From: Nocardia tengchongensis
GTDB lineage: Bacteria > Actinomycetota > Actinomycetes > Mycobacteriales > Mycobacteriaceae
Direction: 5' to 3'
DNA length: 64,000 bases
NCBI RefSeq assembly: GCF_018362975.1
Contig: NZ_CP074371.1
Location: forward strand, 5,270,001 to 5,334,000
Positions 53,272 through 62,118 of the stretch are shown here, piece by piece; the stretch's first letter is position 1, and every line of letters begins with the position of its first letter. The notes beneath the pieces are model-generated. The model searched no databases. It saw only the letters and a list, made by a program, of their open reading frames with translations, and was not told the origin of the DNA. The translations under genes were made by a program, and so were the position numbers.

Positions 53272-54285
53272 TCAGCGGTCCTGTGCGGTGGTGCGTTGGA
53301 AGGCGGTGCGGTATTCGCCGGGTGCGCAGCCGGTGTGGCGCCGGAAGAGTTTGGCGAAGGTTGCCGCGTCTCGGTACCCGACAAGGTGACTGATCCTCGC
53401 CACCGAGTGGTCGGTTTCTTCGAGGAGCAGACCGGCCCGCCGCACCCTCGTTTGCTGGAGGTATTCCAATGGCGTCTGCTGTGTTTCGCGCGCGAACCGA
53501 CGCAGCAAGGTGCGCGGACTGACCCCGACGACCGCGGCCAGTGCGTCGAGGTCGTAGCGCTGGTCGAGGTTTCGATCGAGGTATCGCGTGACCTGCCGCG
53601 AGAGCTGACCACCCCAGCGAGCCGGGATCAGCCCCGGATCGACATAGGGCGTCTGCCGAGTTCGGGTGTCGTCGAGCAGCGTCACCCGCGCGGTGGTGCG
53701 CGCGACCCGGTCGCCGTGATGTTCGCGCACCAGCGTCAGCGCGAGGTCGTACATGGCACTGAAGGCGGCCGTGGTGATCACCTCCGCGGCGACGACCACC
53801 GTGCGCTCGGCGATAACGGTGACATCCGGGTACGTCTCGGCCAGGTCGGGTGCGTAGAGCCACGAGGTGGTCGCCTCACGCCCGGCGAGCAATCCGGCTT
53901 CGGCCAGCAGAAACGCTCCAACGCAAATCGAGACCACCTTCGCTCCCTGAGCGCGGTGCTGCCGGATCGCGGCGATCTCCGGCGCCAATCGGGCTGCGAC
54001 GCTGGTGAACTCCGGAGTGGCTCCCGTATCGAACCCGGGGACAACCAGCACATCGACCTCGCGCAGCGGTGCCACCGCCACCCGGATTCCGCCGGCCGCG
54101 ACGACATGCCGCCGCGGCGACATAACGACGATCTCCGGCGGTTGCGCCCCCGGAGCAACGTGCCCGGCGATCGTCAGCAGATCCGGAATCGCATAGATCT
54201 GCGACCCGAACGCCCCCGGATACGCCAGCACCCCCACCCGCAACCGGCTCGCACCCGACCCTGTGTCCAGATCACCCTCATACAT
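53272..54285 (-). CDS. GlxA-family AraC-type regulator with DJ-1/PfpI domain
   Basis: 337 residues. The N-terminal DJ-1/PfpI-like amidotransferase domain (residues 10-185) has GAKVVSICVGAFLLAEAGLL with the nucleophile-position cysteine. The C-terminal AraC helix-turn-helix pair follows: YDLDALAAVVGVSPRTLLRRF and SHLVGYRDAATFAKLFRRHTG. The family usually activates adjacent genes; it lies between the DUF3237 gene and a divergent dienelactone-hydrolase-like gene. Confidence 0.88.
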   Translation of the reverse strand: MYEGDLDTGSGASRLRVGVLAYPGAFGSQIYAIPDLLTIAGHVAPGAQPPEIVVMSPRRHVVAAGGIRVAVAPLREVDVLVVPGFDTGATPEFTSVAARLAPEIAAIRQHRAQGAKVVSICVGAFLLAEAGLLAGREATTSWLYAPDLAETYPDVTVIAERTVVVAAEVITTAAFSAMYDLALTLVREHHGDRVARTTARVTLLDDTRTRQTPYVDPGLIPARWGGQLSRQVTRYLDRNLDQRYDLDALAAVVGVSPRTLLRRFARETQQTPLEYLQQTRVRRAGLLLEETDHSVARISHLVGYRDAATFAKLFRRHTGCAPGEYRTAFQRTTAQDR

Positions 54286-54335
54286 GGCGATCCAGCCTAT
54301 GTGACAGCCCGCGTCGACGCCCTACCTTCCTTCCC

Positions 54336-55148
54336 ATGGAGCCCGACGACACCCTGCAAGACTTCACCCGACGCGGCATCACCATCGACGCCGTCACCAA
54401 GATCGTGCACGTATCCGGCTCCGGCCCCGCCGTAGTCCTGATGCCCGAATTGCCCGGCATCAGCCCCGACGTAGCCCGCTTGGCCCGCTGGATCCGAGAA
54501 GCCGGCTTCACCGTCTACATGCCCTCCCTCTTCGGCATCGACGGCGCCTACCCCACAGTCGAACTCGGCAAGCAGATCTACAACCGCATCTGCGTCAGCG
54601 CCGAATTCCGCATCCTGGCCGGCACCGGCACCAGCCCCGTCACCACCTGGCTCCGCGGCCTGGCCCGCATCGCCCACCAGGAATGCGGAGGCCCCGGCGT
54701 AGGCGCGATAGGCCTCTGCCTGACAGGCAATTTCGCCCTCACCATGACCCTCGAACGCTCAGTAATCGCCCCGGTGATCAACCACCCATCCCTACCCTTC
54801 GACGACCCCGCTGCAATCGAACTTTCCCCCACAGACGCCGCCACCATCGCCGCCCGCTTCGAACGCGAAGACCTACGAGCCTTGGGCTACCGCTTCGAAG
54901 GCGACAAATGGTGCACCGCAGCCAGATTCGCCACCTACCAATCCATCCTAGGCCCCCGCTTCGCCCCCCGAGTCCTCCCCACCGACTCCGCCAACCCCAC
55001 CCCACCCCCCTTCTTCGCCCACGTAGTCCAAACCCCCCACAGCGTTGTAACCGCCCACTTGGTCAACCAACCCGACCACCCCACCCTCCAAGCCCGAGAC
55101 GAAATCCTGTCCTTCCTGACGACCCGGCTGACCCTGCCCCCGTCATAG
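54336..55148 (+). CDS. Dienelactone hydrolase-family protein
   Basis: 270 residues from ATG 54336. The alpha/beta hydrolase fold has the cysteine nucleophile of dienelactone hydrolases, C128 in IGLCLTGN, with VVLMPELPGISPDV as the N-terminal strand-loop. The expected aspartate is less clear and a histidine candidate is H241 in NQPDHPTL (numbering approximate). It is divergent from the GlxA-type regulator, its likely controller. The substrate is unknown. Confidence 0.78.
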   Translation: MEPDDTLQDFTRRGITIDAVTKIVHVSGSGPAVVLMPELPGISPDVARLARWIREAGFTVYMPSLFGIDGAYPTVELGKQIYNRICVSAEFRILAGTGTSPVTTWLRGLARIAHQECGGPGVGAIGLCLTGNFALTMTLERSVIAPVINHPSLPFDDPAAIELSPTDAATIAARFEREDLRALGYRFEGDKWCTAARFATYQSILGPRFAPRVLPTDSANPTPPPFFAHVVQTPHSVVTAHLVNQPDHPTLQARDEILSFLTTRLTLPPS

Positions 55149-55173
55149 ACCCAGAACCGATGGACCGACTTCG

Positions 55174-55539
55174 TCAATCAGGCTGTGCGGACCCCCAGCC
55201 CGTGCCGTGCGTATCCACCAGACCTGTGGACCATCGGGCATAGGTGGCCTCCGGGCTCACAGTGATCACATCCACCTGCTGTACGAGGTCGCGGGGGACA
55301 ACGCCGCCGTCGAAGTGGCCCGCACCGGGGGTGATGACGGCCTCGGCGCGCAGCCGCGTGACTTGGGCCTTCACCCGTGCGAGCGGTGGTCGTTCGGTTC
55401 CAGGGTCGTAGACGATCGTTCCGCAGAAGTCGTAGCCGAGTTTCGCTGCGAGCGACCTAATCTGGTGTTCGTCCCACAGCTGACTCACCCCGGACACGTC
55501 GATTCGCAAATATCCCAGCGCCGCCGGTCGATGACGCAT
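55174..55539 (-). CDS. Resolvase-like-fold protein of unknown function
   Basis: 121 residues from ATG 55539. LGYLRIDVSGVSQLWDEHQI and SLAAKLGYDFCGTIVYDP, then AEAVITPGAGHFDG, follow the alternating pattern of the serine-recombinase N-terminal domain. The catalytic-serine position (usual YxRVS) reads YLRID, and there is no DNA-binding tail, so it is not a working recombinase. It is divergent from a helix-turn-helix/NUDIX pair. Confidence 0.5.
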   Translation of the reverse strand: MRHRPAALGYLRIDVSGVSQLWDEHQIRSLAAKLGYDFCGTIVYDPGTERPPLARVKAQVTRLRAEAVITPGAGHFDGGVVPRDLVQQVDVITVSPEATYARWSTGLVDTHGTGWGSAQPD

Positions 55540-55722
55540 TATCCGCACCTCTCCCTTCACAGTGATTCCCGTTGGTGCACCTGGTGGCGCGGCCGGTCGA
55601 TGGCCGAGACCTGTCTTGCTCCCTCCGCCACATGCTCTACAAAGCGTCTCGCTTGTCGACGGGACAGCGGAACCTCCTACGTTTCCCACTTCGGGACGTC
55701 CCGGCAGGTGTACAACGTCCGT

Positions 55723-56463
55723 ATGTCGAATGAGCGGCTGCGGGCCGCCATGGCCGCGGGCGGATGGACCCACGCGAGCTTGGCTGAAGCGACCGGTATG
55801 GATCCGAAATCGGTTGAACGCTGGGTGAACCTGGGCCGCATCCCGCGTCGGCGTACCGCGATCCGAGCCGCCGAAACCCTCGGTCAGGATGTCCACGTGT
55901 TGTGGCCCGCGCTCCGGCAGGCGCGGACAGCGCGTGCGGTCAGCCCCGAACTCGTCGCCCTCTACGACCAACGCGCAGACGTTCCAGCGTCGGCGTTCGT
56001 GAACATGTTCGCCACGGCACGCGACAACATCGACGTCCTGGTCTACGCGGCTGTGTTCCTCCACGAGGCGTACCCCAGGCTCAACGATCTGCTGATCGAA
56101 AGGGCCGAGGCGGGTTGCGCAATACGGATAGCGGTGGGCGATGCCGACAGCGCCAACGTCCAACAACGCGGCAAGGAGGAGAAATTCGGGTACGGAATCG
56201 AATCCCGGTGTCGTCTCGCCCTGCTCCACTACCGGGACTTGCAGGCGACGCCGGGCATCGAGCTGCGGACGCACGCTACGACGCTCTACAACAGCATTTA
56301 CCGCGCTGACCAGGAAATGTTGGTCAACGCCCACCTGTGGGGTGTGAACGCTTTCGGCGCGCCCGTCTGGCACTTGCGCCGTACGCTCGATGGCGGCCTG
56401 TTCGACACGTACACCGAGAGCTTCAACGCGGTCTGGCGAACCGCCCGAGCCGTGGAAGGGTGA
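55723..56463 (+). CDS. XRE-family protein with DUF5919 C-terminal domain
   Basis: 246 residues from ATG 55723. An N-terminal helix-turn-helix (RLRAAMAAGGWTHASLAEATG, then SVERWVNLGRIPRR) is followed from about residue 75 by a domain resembling DUF5919 (phospholipase-D-like fold): VPASAFVNMFATARDNIDVL, CAIRIAVGDADSA and VNAHLWGVNAFGAPVWHL. Actinobacteria commonly pair this architecture with a NUDIX gene, as here (GTGA overlap). The role is unknown. Confidence 0.78.
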   Translation: MSNERLRAAMAAGGWTHASLAEATGMDPKSVERWVNLGRIPRRRTAIRAAETLGQDVHVLWPALRQARTARAVSPELVALYDQRADVPASAFVNMFATARDNIDVLVYAAVFLHEAYPRLNDLLIERAEAGCAIRIAVGDADSANVQQRGKEEKFGYGIESRCRLALLHYRDLQATPGIELRTHATTLYNSIYRADQEMLVNAHLWGVNAFGAPVWHLRRTLDGGLFDTYTESFNAVWRTARAVEG

Positions 56464-56939
56464 ACCGAGTGGCGCGCACCGAGTTCTACGACGACCCAGC
56501 CGCACCGGAGCCCAACAGTCTGGTGGTCGCGGCTTCGGCGGTGGTGTGTGATGAGCAGGGGCGCATTCTGCTGCAGCGGCGCGCTGACAGTGGCCTGTGG
56601 GCGCTACCCGGCGGTGGCATGGAGATGACCGACAGCCTGCCCGGCTGCGCCGTACGGGAGGTCAAAGAAGAGACCGGTCTCGACATCGAAATCACCGGCC
56701 TCGTGGGGACTTACACCGACCCGCGCCATGTGATCGCCTATAGCGACGGCGAAGTCCGACGTCAGTTCAACGTGTGCTTCCTGGCGCGTGCCATCGGCGG
56801 CGACCTGGCCATCTCCGACGAATCCATTGAACTTCGGTTCGTCGCTCCCACCGAACTCGACGCACTCGACATGCACCACACGCAACGACTCCGGCTGACT
56901 CACTACCTGGCAGGGCGATCCACGCCTTACCTCGGCTGA
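56460..56939 (+). CDS. NUDIX hydrolase
   Basis: 159 residues from GTG 56460, overlapping the preceding stop. The Nudix box is GGMEMTDSLPGCAV followed by REVKEETGLD; the first box glutamate appears as aspartate (D of MTDS). The N-terminal VAASAVVCDEQGRILLQRR strand is typical of MutT-like enzymes. It cleaves a nucleoside diphosphate linked to X; the substrate is unknown. It is coupled with the helix-turn-helix/DUF5919 gene. Confidence 0.85.
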   Translation: MNRVARTEFYDDPAAPEPNSLVVAASAVVCDEQGRILLQRRADSGLWALPGGGMEMTDSLPGCAVREVKEETGLDIEITGLVGTYTDPRHVIAYSDGEVRRQFNVCFLARAIGGDLAISDESIELRFVAPTELDALDMHHTQRLRLTHYLAGRSTPYLG

Positions 56940-56973
56940 TTTCGGACATCGGAGATGTCGTCGTCACTGATGG

Positions 56974-57582
56974 TCAGGGCCACAACAGGTTTCGCGACCA
57001 CACGCCGTTGACGAGCCGGTATAGGACACGTTTGTGGCGGCGTGCCGGGTCGCCTTGCCAGAACTCGATCTCATCGGGCTGGACCGCATACGACATCCAC
57101 TCCGTCGGCACCTGGTCCGGAGCGATTTCCAGCTCACGCCCCGCCCGGTCGAGAGCCTCGTCGAGTTCTGAGTAGTCGTTGAAGGGCTGACTCTGGCGTC
57201 GAGTCAGCGCCATCTGCCGCGAGCCGATCGGCCGGGCGAGGAAGTCGGCTGCCGCGACCTCGGTCGGATCCGCCACGACCGGACCCGAGTTTCGGATCTG
57301 TCGCACCAGTTCCGGCCAATAGAAGGTCATGCCATGACGTTGTCCACGGTCGGTGACGACGGGCGGCCGTCAGCACGGGTGCTGATTCTGAAGGATGTCG
57401 ACAGCGCTGGGTGGCGGTTCGACCACCTTCGCGTCCACTGCGGCGTGAATCCATTCGGCGAACAACTCGACCGGGTCATCCGGCACCGTCTGCGGATCGA
57501 ACTCTGGCGCAACCCCTTTCAAGACCGAGAGTCGGCGAAGCACGTCCCGCAACCCGTCAACCGAACCCACCCGTTCCACCAT
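56974..57582 (-). pseudogene. Pyridoxamine 5'-phosphate oxidase-like gene scrambled by an internal inversion
   Basis: Minus-strand reading gives the N-terminus (LRDVLRRLSVLKGVAP, DDPVELFAEWIHAAVDAKVVEP) and the C-terminus (MTFYWPELVRQIRNSG, IGSRQMALTRRQSQPF, EFWQGDPARRHKRVLYRLVN). The missing core, HAMTLSTVGDDGRPSARV followed by LILKDVDSAGWRFD, is encoded on the opposite strand at 57328-57423. About 15 residues between the core and C-terminus are also absent. A roughly 90-bp inversion with a small deletion explains this. The intact family oxidises pyridoxamine phosphate with FMN. Confidence 0.75.
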
Positions 57583-57770
57583 CTGAAACTCCGATCCCAC
57601 CGTGCTGCCAGCGGTTTGAACCAACGTAATAGGGGCGCCCCCAACCTGCCCAGTCGGAAATCCATCACGGACCGTTGATATCTCGACCGATCGAGAGCGT
57701 GGAAGCCTGTACTGTCGCCGCGATCGATGAAAGGCTCTGTGGCGACGGCAATCATTCGAGGTGGGTCGTG

Positions 57771-58367
57771 GTGTTGAGTCTGTTGGGCAAGATCGTCGAA
57801 CTGACCGAGCTGTCACTGGGCGATGCGGCCCCTTTGGCTGCCGCGGCTTCCGTGAACCGCGCCTCCTATACGCACGCCCACGTCCCCGTCGACATCGTGG
57901 GAATGCGCCGCTGGGTCGACCTGGCCTTGGCTGCTCGCGCGGCCTCCCGCTAACTACCTGTGGTGATTCGCCGCACCCACACCCGAGAGGTCATCGGCAC
58001 CACCAGCTTCCACCTCGAACACTGGCCCTGGCCTGGCCGAAATACCGCAACCCCCGAGGCCCCGGACGCCGTAGAAATAGGCTCCACCTGGCTGTCGCAC
58101 TCCGCCCAGGGCATCGGCACCAACCGCGAAGCCAAATTCCTCCTCCTCGACTACGCCTTCATCCACTGGCAAGTCCACCGAGTCCGCTTCCGCACCGACG
58201 TCCGCAACACCCGGTCCCGTCGAGCCATCGAATCTCTCGGCGCCACCCTCGACGGCATCCTTCGAGCCGACTTCTCCGATCCAGACGCCACCGTCCGAGA
58301 CTCCGCTTACTACGCGATCCTCGCTTCTGAATGGCCCACTCTGCGGGAGTCGTTCGCGGCCGAATGA
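57771..58367 (+). pseudogene. GNAT (RimJ/RimL-type) acetyltransferase with in-frame stop
   Basis: From a GTG at about 57771 the frame reads VELTELSLGDAAPLAAAA, then ASYTHAHVPVDIVGMRRWVD, hits TAA at 57951-57953, and continues in the same frame with LPVVIRR, EVIGTTSFHL, GSTWLSHSAQGIGTNREAKF and FRTDVRNTRSRRAIESLGA to 58367. The parts join seamlessly as a RimJ/RimL-like acetyltransferase of about 198 residues, so a single substitution created the stop. The second part could start from GTG 57960 but would lack strand 1-3. Confidence 0.7.
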
Positions 58368-58386
58368 ACGAAATTCAGGTCGCGCA

Positions 58387-59427
58387 CTACGTGCTCGGCG
58401 AGATCCTCGGCAACGCCGCTGATTTCCCGATATTGGAGCGTGCGGCGCGCTCGGCGCGGCGGGACAGATCGGCGAACGCATCGCGGAGGGCCTGTGGGCC
58501 GATGACGTGGATATCGGTGTCGAACCGGGTCAGTGTGGCTGCGAGCCCGGCCCACGACCAGGACCCGATCAGCAGTCTGGTGCGGGTTGGCCCGAGCTCC
58601 TCGACGACACCGTCGCCGACGAACGGCGCCACCTGAGCGGCGGGGAGATCGAGGATCACCTCGCCGTGGCACGGCCAATCGTTTATGCCCGCGGAGCCTT
58701 TGAACCGGGAGGAGACAAAGGCTGCGACATCACCGCCGGGCAGTGGCCGGGGGATGAAGCGCGGCCCGTTGGGGGTCCGCAACCGCATGCGGTCGACACG
58801 GTAGATGCGCCAGTTCCCGCGCTGCGGACTCCATCCGATCAGGTACCAGCGCCCGCCCCGGATCACCAAGTGGTGGGGCATTACTCGACGCGGCGGCTGC
58901 AGACCGGTGTCGGCAGCCGGAGTCGGTGACTGGTAGTCGAACCGCAGCTCCTCGGCGGCTCGAATGGCTGCGCTCAGTGCGAGCAGGACTTCGGTGTCGA
59001 CTCGGGGTCCGCCGCCGCGCCCAGCCGATTCGACCGCAGTGATATCGAGGACGTCGATGCGCTGGCGCAGTCGTGCGGGCAGAACCTGTCGTACGGTCGC
59101 CAGCGCTCGGGCGGCAGCCTCTTCGATACCCGCCGCCGCCCCGACCGCGATCCGCAGCGCCACGGCCAGGGCGATCGCTTGCTCGTCATCGAAGAGCAGC
59201 GGTGGCAGTTCGCTGCCCGCCTCGAGCCGGTAGCCGCCATCGGGTCCTTTGACCGCGTGGACGAGGTACCCGAGCTCGCGCAGGCGATCGACATCGCGGC
59301 GCACGGTGCGTTCACTGACTCCGAGCCGCTGGGCGAGCAAGCTGCCCGGCCAGTCGCGGCGGACCTGCAGCAACGACAGCAGTGAGAGCAGACGACGGGA
59401 GGTTGCTGTCGAGGAGGCGGTCGGCAT
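58387..59427 (-). CDS. YafY-type regulator with WYL domain
   Basis: 346 residues from ATG 59427. An N-terminal helix-turn-helix (RDWPGSLLAQRLGVSERTVRRD) is followed by the WYL domain with its RWYLIGWSPQRGNWRIYRVDR motif, split here as GGRWYLIGW and GNWRIYRVDRM, and a WCX C-terminal extension. WYL domains sense nucleic acid or nucleotide ligands. It is divergent from a PhnB-like gene, its likely target. Confidence 0.88.
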   Translation of the reverse strand: MPTASSTATSRRLLSLLSLLQVRRDWPGSLLAQRLGVSERTVRRDVDRLRELGYLVHAVKGPDGGYRLEAGSELPPLLFDDEQAIALAVALRIAVGAAAGIEEAAARALATVRQVLPARLRQRIDVLDITAVESAGRGGGPRVDTEVLLALSAAIRAAEELRFDYQSPTPAADTGLQPPRRVMPHHLVIRGGRWYLIGWSPQRGNWRIYRVDRMRLRTPNGPRFIPRPLPGGDVAAFVSSRFKGSAGINDWPCHGEVILDLPAAQVAPFVGDGVVEELGPTRTRLLIGSWSWAGLAATLTRFDTDIHVIGPQALRDAFADLSRRAERAARSNIGKSAALPRISPST

Positions 59428-59540
59428 GGTCGCCAGATTGCCATGAATAGCGGACATTCCCTGTCCTGCACTGTTGCGAGAGTCAACGCTGTTGCCGGAC
59501 GCCTCCGGCGGCGAACCCATTTGTGAAAGGACCAGACATC

Positions 59541-59999
59541 ATGTCGGTCAACACAGTTGCCCACTTGAACTTCCACGGGCAGGCTCGTGCAGCGCTCGAG
59601 TTCTACCAGTCGGTGTTCGGTGGCCAGATCACCATCGCCACCTACGCTGACTTCGGAATGCCCGCCGGGACGCCCGGCGCCACCAACGTGGTGTTCGGTC
59701 AGGTCGTCGCCGACAACGGGTTCCGGGTCATGGCCTACGACGTGCCAGGCCCGGATGCACCGGTCGCGGCGGGCGCGCCGACCACCCGCCGCGAGAACGG
59801 CACCACCACTACCGCGGAACCGTTCTTCCTGTCGGTGCGCGGCGACACCGTCGAGGAAGTCGGCGCACTGTGGAAACTCCTCGCCGAGGATGCCACGGTC
59901 ATCGAAGAATTCGCCGGGGCCCAGTGGACGCCCGGCTTCGGGATGCTGCGCGATCGTTTCGGTGTCACCTGGATCCTCGACGTCGCGGTCGATCGATAA
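59541..59999 (+). CDS. PhnB-like VOC-family protein
   Basis: 152 residues from ATG 59541. VOC fold with HLNFHGQARAALEFYQSVFGG, VFGQVVADNGFRVMAYDVP and the C-terminal FGMLRDRFGVTWILDV, as in 3-demethylubiquinone methyltransferase-like/PhnB proteins. The enzyme activity of this group is unknown. The divergent WYL regulator is the likely controller. Confidence 0.85.
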   Translation: MSVNTVAHLNFHGQARAALEFYQSVFGGQITIATYADFGMPAGTPGATNVVFGQVVADNGFRVMAYDVPGPDAPVAAGAPTTRRENGTTTTAEPFFLSVRGDTVEEVGALWKLLAEDATVIEEFAGAQWTPGFGMLRDRFGVTWILDVAVDR

Positions 60000-60128
60000 C
60001 GATCCGTTCTGAGCCGATCCCGTCCTGGTCTTTCCCTCGACCACACATCAAGCCCTAACCTGCGCATATGACGATTCAGTCGACCGCGGTACTGGACATC
60101 GCACTCGTACACGATGCAGGAGGCAGTC

Positions 60129-60440
60129 ATGCATAGGTTGCTGGTCCTGTATCCCAAGCCCGCCGACCCTGACCACTTCCGCGAGTACTACGTGACCAAA
60201 CACCTTCCGCTGGTGAGGGAGATGCCCGGCCTGCTTGCGTATCGCTACAGCTTCGATGTGGCGGCGACCAAGGGAGAAGCGCCGTATTTCGCGGTTTTCG
60301 AAGCCGACTTCGCCGACGCCACCGCGTTGGCCGCGGCGCGGTCGTCGGCCCAAGGTCAGCGGGCTGCCGCCGATGTCGTCAACTACGCCACCGGCGGTGC
60401 GGTCGTCATCGACTATCCGGTGCAGGACGGCATCGGCTGA
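60129..60440 (+). CDS. EthD-family small protein
   Basis: 103 residues from ATG 60129. Dimeric alpha/beta barrel of the EthD type: MHRLLVLYPKPADPDHFREYY, then KHLPLVREMPGLLAY and a C-terminal GAVVIDYPVQ strand. Members assist degradation of ethers and other compounds, or are of unknown function. It is monocistronic. Confidence 0.82.
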   Translation: MHRLLVLYPKPADPDHFREYYVTKHLPLVREMPGLLAYRYSFDVAATKGEAPYFAVFEADFADATALAAARSSAQGQRAAADVVNYATGGAVVIDYPVQDGIG

Positions 60441-60460
60441 GGCAGGACGGGACGCTCCGG

Positions 60461-60697
60461 TTAAACCAGTTCGACTTCGTCGAAGCGGACGGTGAAGGTG
60501 TGGCGGCGTTCGCTGAGGACATTGCCTTCGCGGTGGGTGAGGCCTTCGGCGAAGTCGATGCGGAGTTCTTCGCGGGCGGGGTCCACGGTGCGGACTACGG
60601 CGCAGACGCCGGTGAAAGGTCCGGCGGGGAAGTAGACGACGTCGCCGGGACAGTATTCGGGAGAACCCACGAGGCCAGCGTACTCGAGAAAGATCAT
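60461..60697 (-). CDS. Stand-alone KOW-motif protein
   Basis: 78 residues from ATG 60697. YCPGDVVYFPAGPFTGVCAVV matches the KOW motif of NusG C-terminal domains and ribosomal L24/L26; the end HTFTVRFDEVELV resembles the NusG ..PVEL.F.QVE strand. No NGN domain is present. It may bind RNA or transcription complexes; no characterised homologue is known to me. Confidence 0.6.
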   Translation of the reverse strand: MIFLEYAGLVGSPEYCPGDVVYFPAGPFTGVCAVVRTVDPAREELRIDFAEGLTHREGNVLSERRHTFTVRFDEVELV

Positions 60698-60765
60698 CGG
60701 CGTCGGGAGCGAAATGCGGGCCTGGCGGATCGAATCCGCCGGGCCCGGGTAAGCGTCAGGGTCGG

Positions 60766-61338
60766 TCAGCGCACGACGTCGAAGACGTTCTTCTGGATGC
60801 CGTTGGAGTAGGTGGCGGACTCGACCAGCTTCAGCTTCTGGGCGTCCTTGTCGGTCTGGGAGAACAAGCGCTTGCCCGCACCGAGCAGCACGGGGAAGAC
60901 GAGCAGGTGGTAGCGGTCGATCAGACCCGCGTCGGAGAGGCTGCGGTTGAGGGTGGCACTGCCGTGCACGATGATCGGGCCGCCATCGGTGTCCCTGAGC
61001 TTGGCGACCTCGTCGATGGAACGCAGGATGGTGGTCTCGCCCCAGTTCGACACCAGGCCGTCCTCGGTGAGGGTGGTGGAGACGACGTACTTCGGCATCA
61101 CCTTGTAGCCGGCGAAGTCCTCCATGTCCGGCCACACCGGGCTGAACGCCTCATAGCTGGTGCGGCCCAGCAGGATCGCCGCCGATTCCTCCTGCTCGCG
61201 GCCCTTGATCTCGTAGGCCTCGGGCACGAAGTCGATGTCCTTGAAGGTCCATCCGGAGTTCCGGTAGCCGGGTTCCCCGCCGGGGCCCTCCACGACACCG
61301 TCGAGCGACACGAAGGCGGAGCTGATCAGGGTGCGCAT
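60766..61338 (-). CDS. Dihydrofolate reductase-fold (RibD C-terminal) protein
   Basis: 190 residues. ISSAFVSLDGVVEGPGG, ILLGRTSYEAFSPVWPDM, KYVVSTTLTE and IIVHGSATLNRSLSDAGLID, YHLLVFPVLLGAGKRLF are the RibD C-terminal/DHFR-like signatures. It binds NADPH by family; the substrate is unknown. The ArsR-controlled SRPBCC gene lies upstream on the same strand. Confidence 0.88.
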   Translation of the reverse strand: MRTLISSAFVSLDGVVEGPGGEPGYRNSGWTFKDIDFVPEAYEIKGREQEESAAILLGRTSYEAFSPVWPDMEDFAGYKVMPKYVVSTTLTEDGLVSNWGETTILRSIDEVAKLRDTDGGPIIVHGSATLNRSLSDAGLIDRYHLLVFPVLLGAGKRLFSQTDKDAQKLKLVESATYSNGIQKNVFDVVR

Positions 61339-61381
61339 GTAGTTCTCCTCGATATCCGTTGTGCAGATTGATGATTGAAGG

Positions 61382-62115
61382 TCAGCCGAGCAGACCGGTG
61401 AGCCACTGCTGCCATGCGAGCTCGGCCCCGTCGGTGTCGGGCCCGAACAGGTGATGGAACATCAGCGCCAGGCCGGTGGGGGCCTGGTGGAAGGTGTAGA
61501 GGCCGTCGGAGGTGCGAATCTCGAAGCGCTCGTCGTCAGCCCACACCACTTCGCCGGAGAGCGGGGGCAGGCCCGCAGGTTCGGCGTGGATCGCTGCGCC
61601 CGCGACGAGCGGGGTCGGCAGCGCGAGCGCCTGGGTGAGCGCGGCCCGCACCTGCTGCCCGGAAGACCCTGTCCCGACACCGAATACGGGAACCCCGATG
61701 CGCCCGGGGAAGTAGCGCAGGTACTCACGCAGCGTGTTCAGGTGGAACGACCAGCCGCGACGCAGCGCATCGTATTCGTCCTGCCAGTCGTCACCCAGCA
61801 CGCCGCTGTGGACCACCCGCAGCACGGTGCTGCCGCCCTCACGCCCCTCGATGAGGTACTCGAAGGCCATGAATCGGCCTTCCTCGTCCGTGCCGGTGCG
61901 CGTCGCGAACCGTTTACCCGGCTCGTACGCGGTGATCACGCCTTCTTCCCGCCGGCCTCCGGTGTCCATGGCCGAGATCCCGCCTTCGCGCGCCTCGATC
62001 TCGTTGCGCCCCATGAACCAGGAGTCGACTCCGGGTCCGGTGGCGATCGCTCCCACACCTGCTCGGGAGTGGCAGGCAGGTGCTCTTCAAGTTCGATCTC
62101 GAACGGATGGCCCAT
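61382..62115 (-). pseudogene. SRPBCC (AHSA1-like) domain protein, frameshifted near its start
   Basis: From ATG 62115 the gene begins HPFEIELEEHLPATPEQVW. One missing G near 62050-62052 (should read VWEAIATGPGVDSWFMG) breaks the frame at residue 22; the rest reads to 61382 with EGVITAYEPGKRFATRT, FEYLIEG and VVHSGVLGDDW, the AHSA1 pattern. Corrected length is about 244 residues, with a C-terminal half of unclear type. It lies 3 bases after the ArsR stop, so it is co-transcribed with it. Confidence 0.75.
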
Positions 62116-62118
62116 GGT

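Noticed and set aside
55174..56505. Long minus-strand frame covering the helix-turn-helix/DUF5919 gene
   Set aside because: Only its last 121 codons look protein-like; the remainder is antisense to a convincing plus-strand gene.
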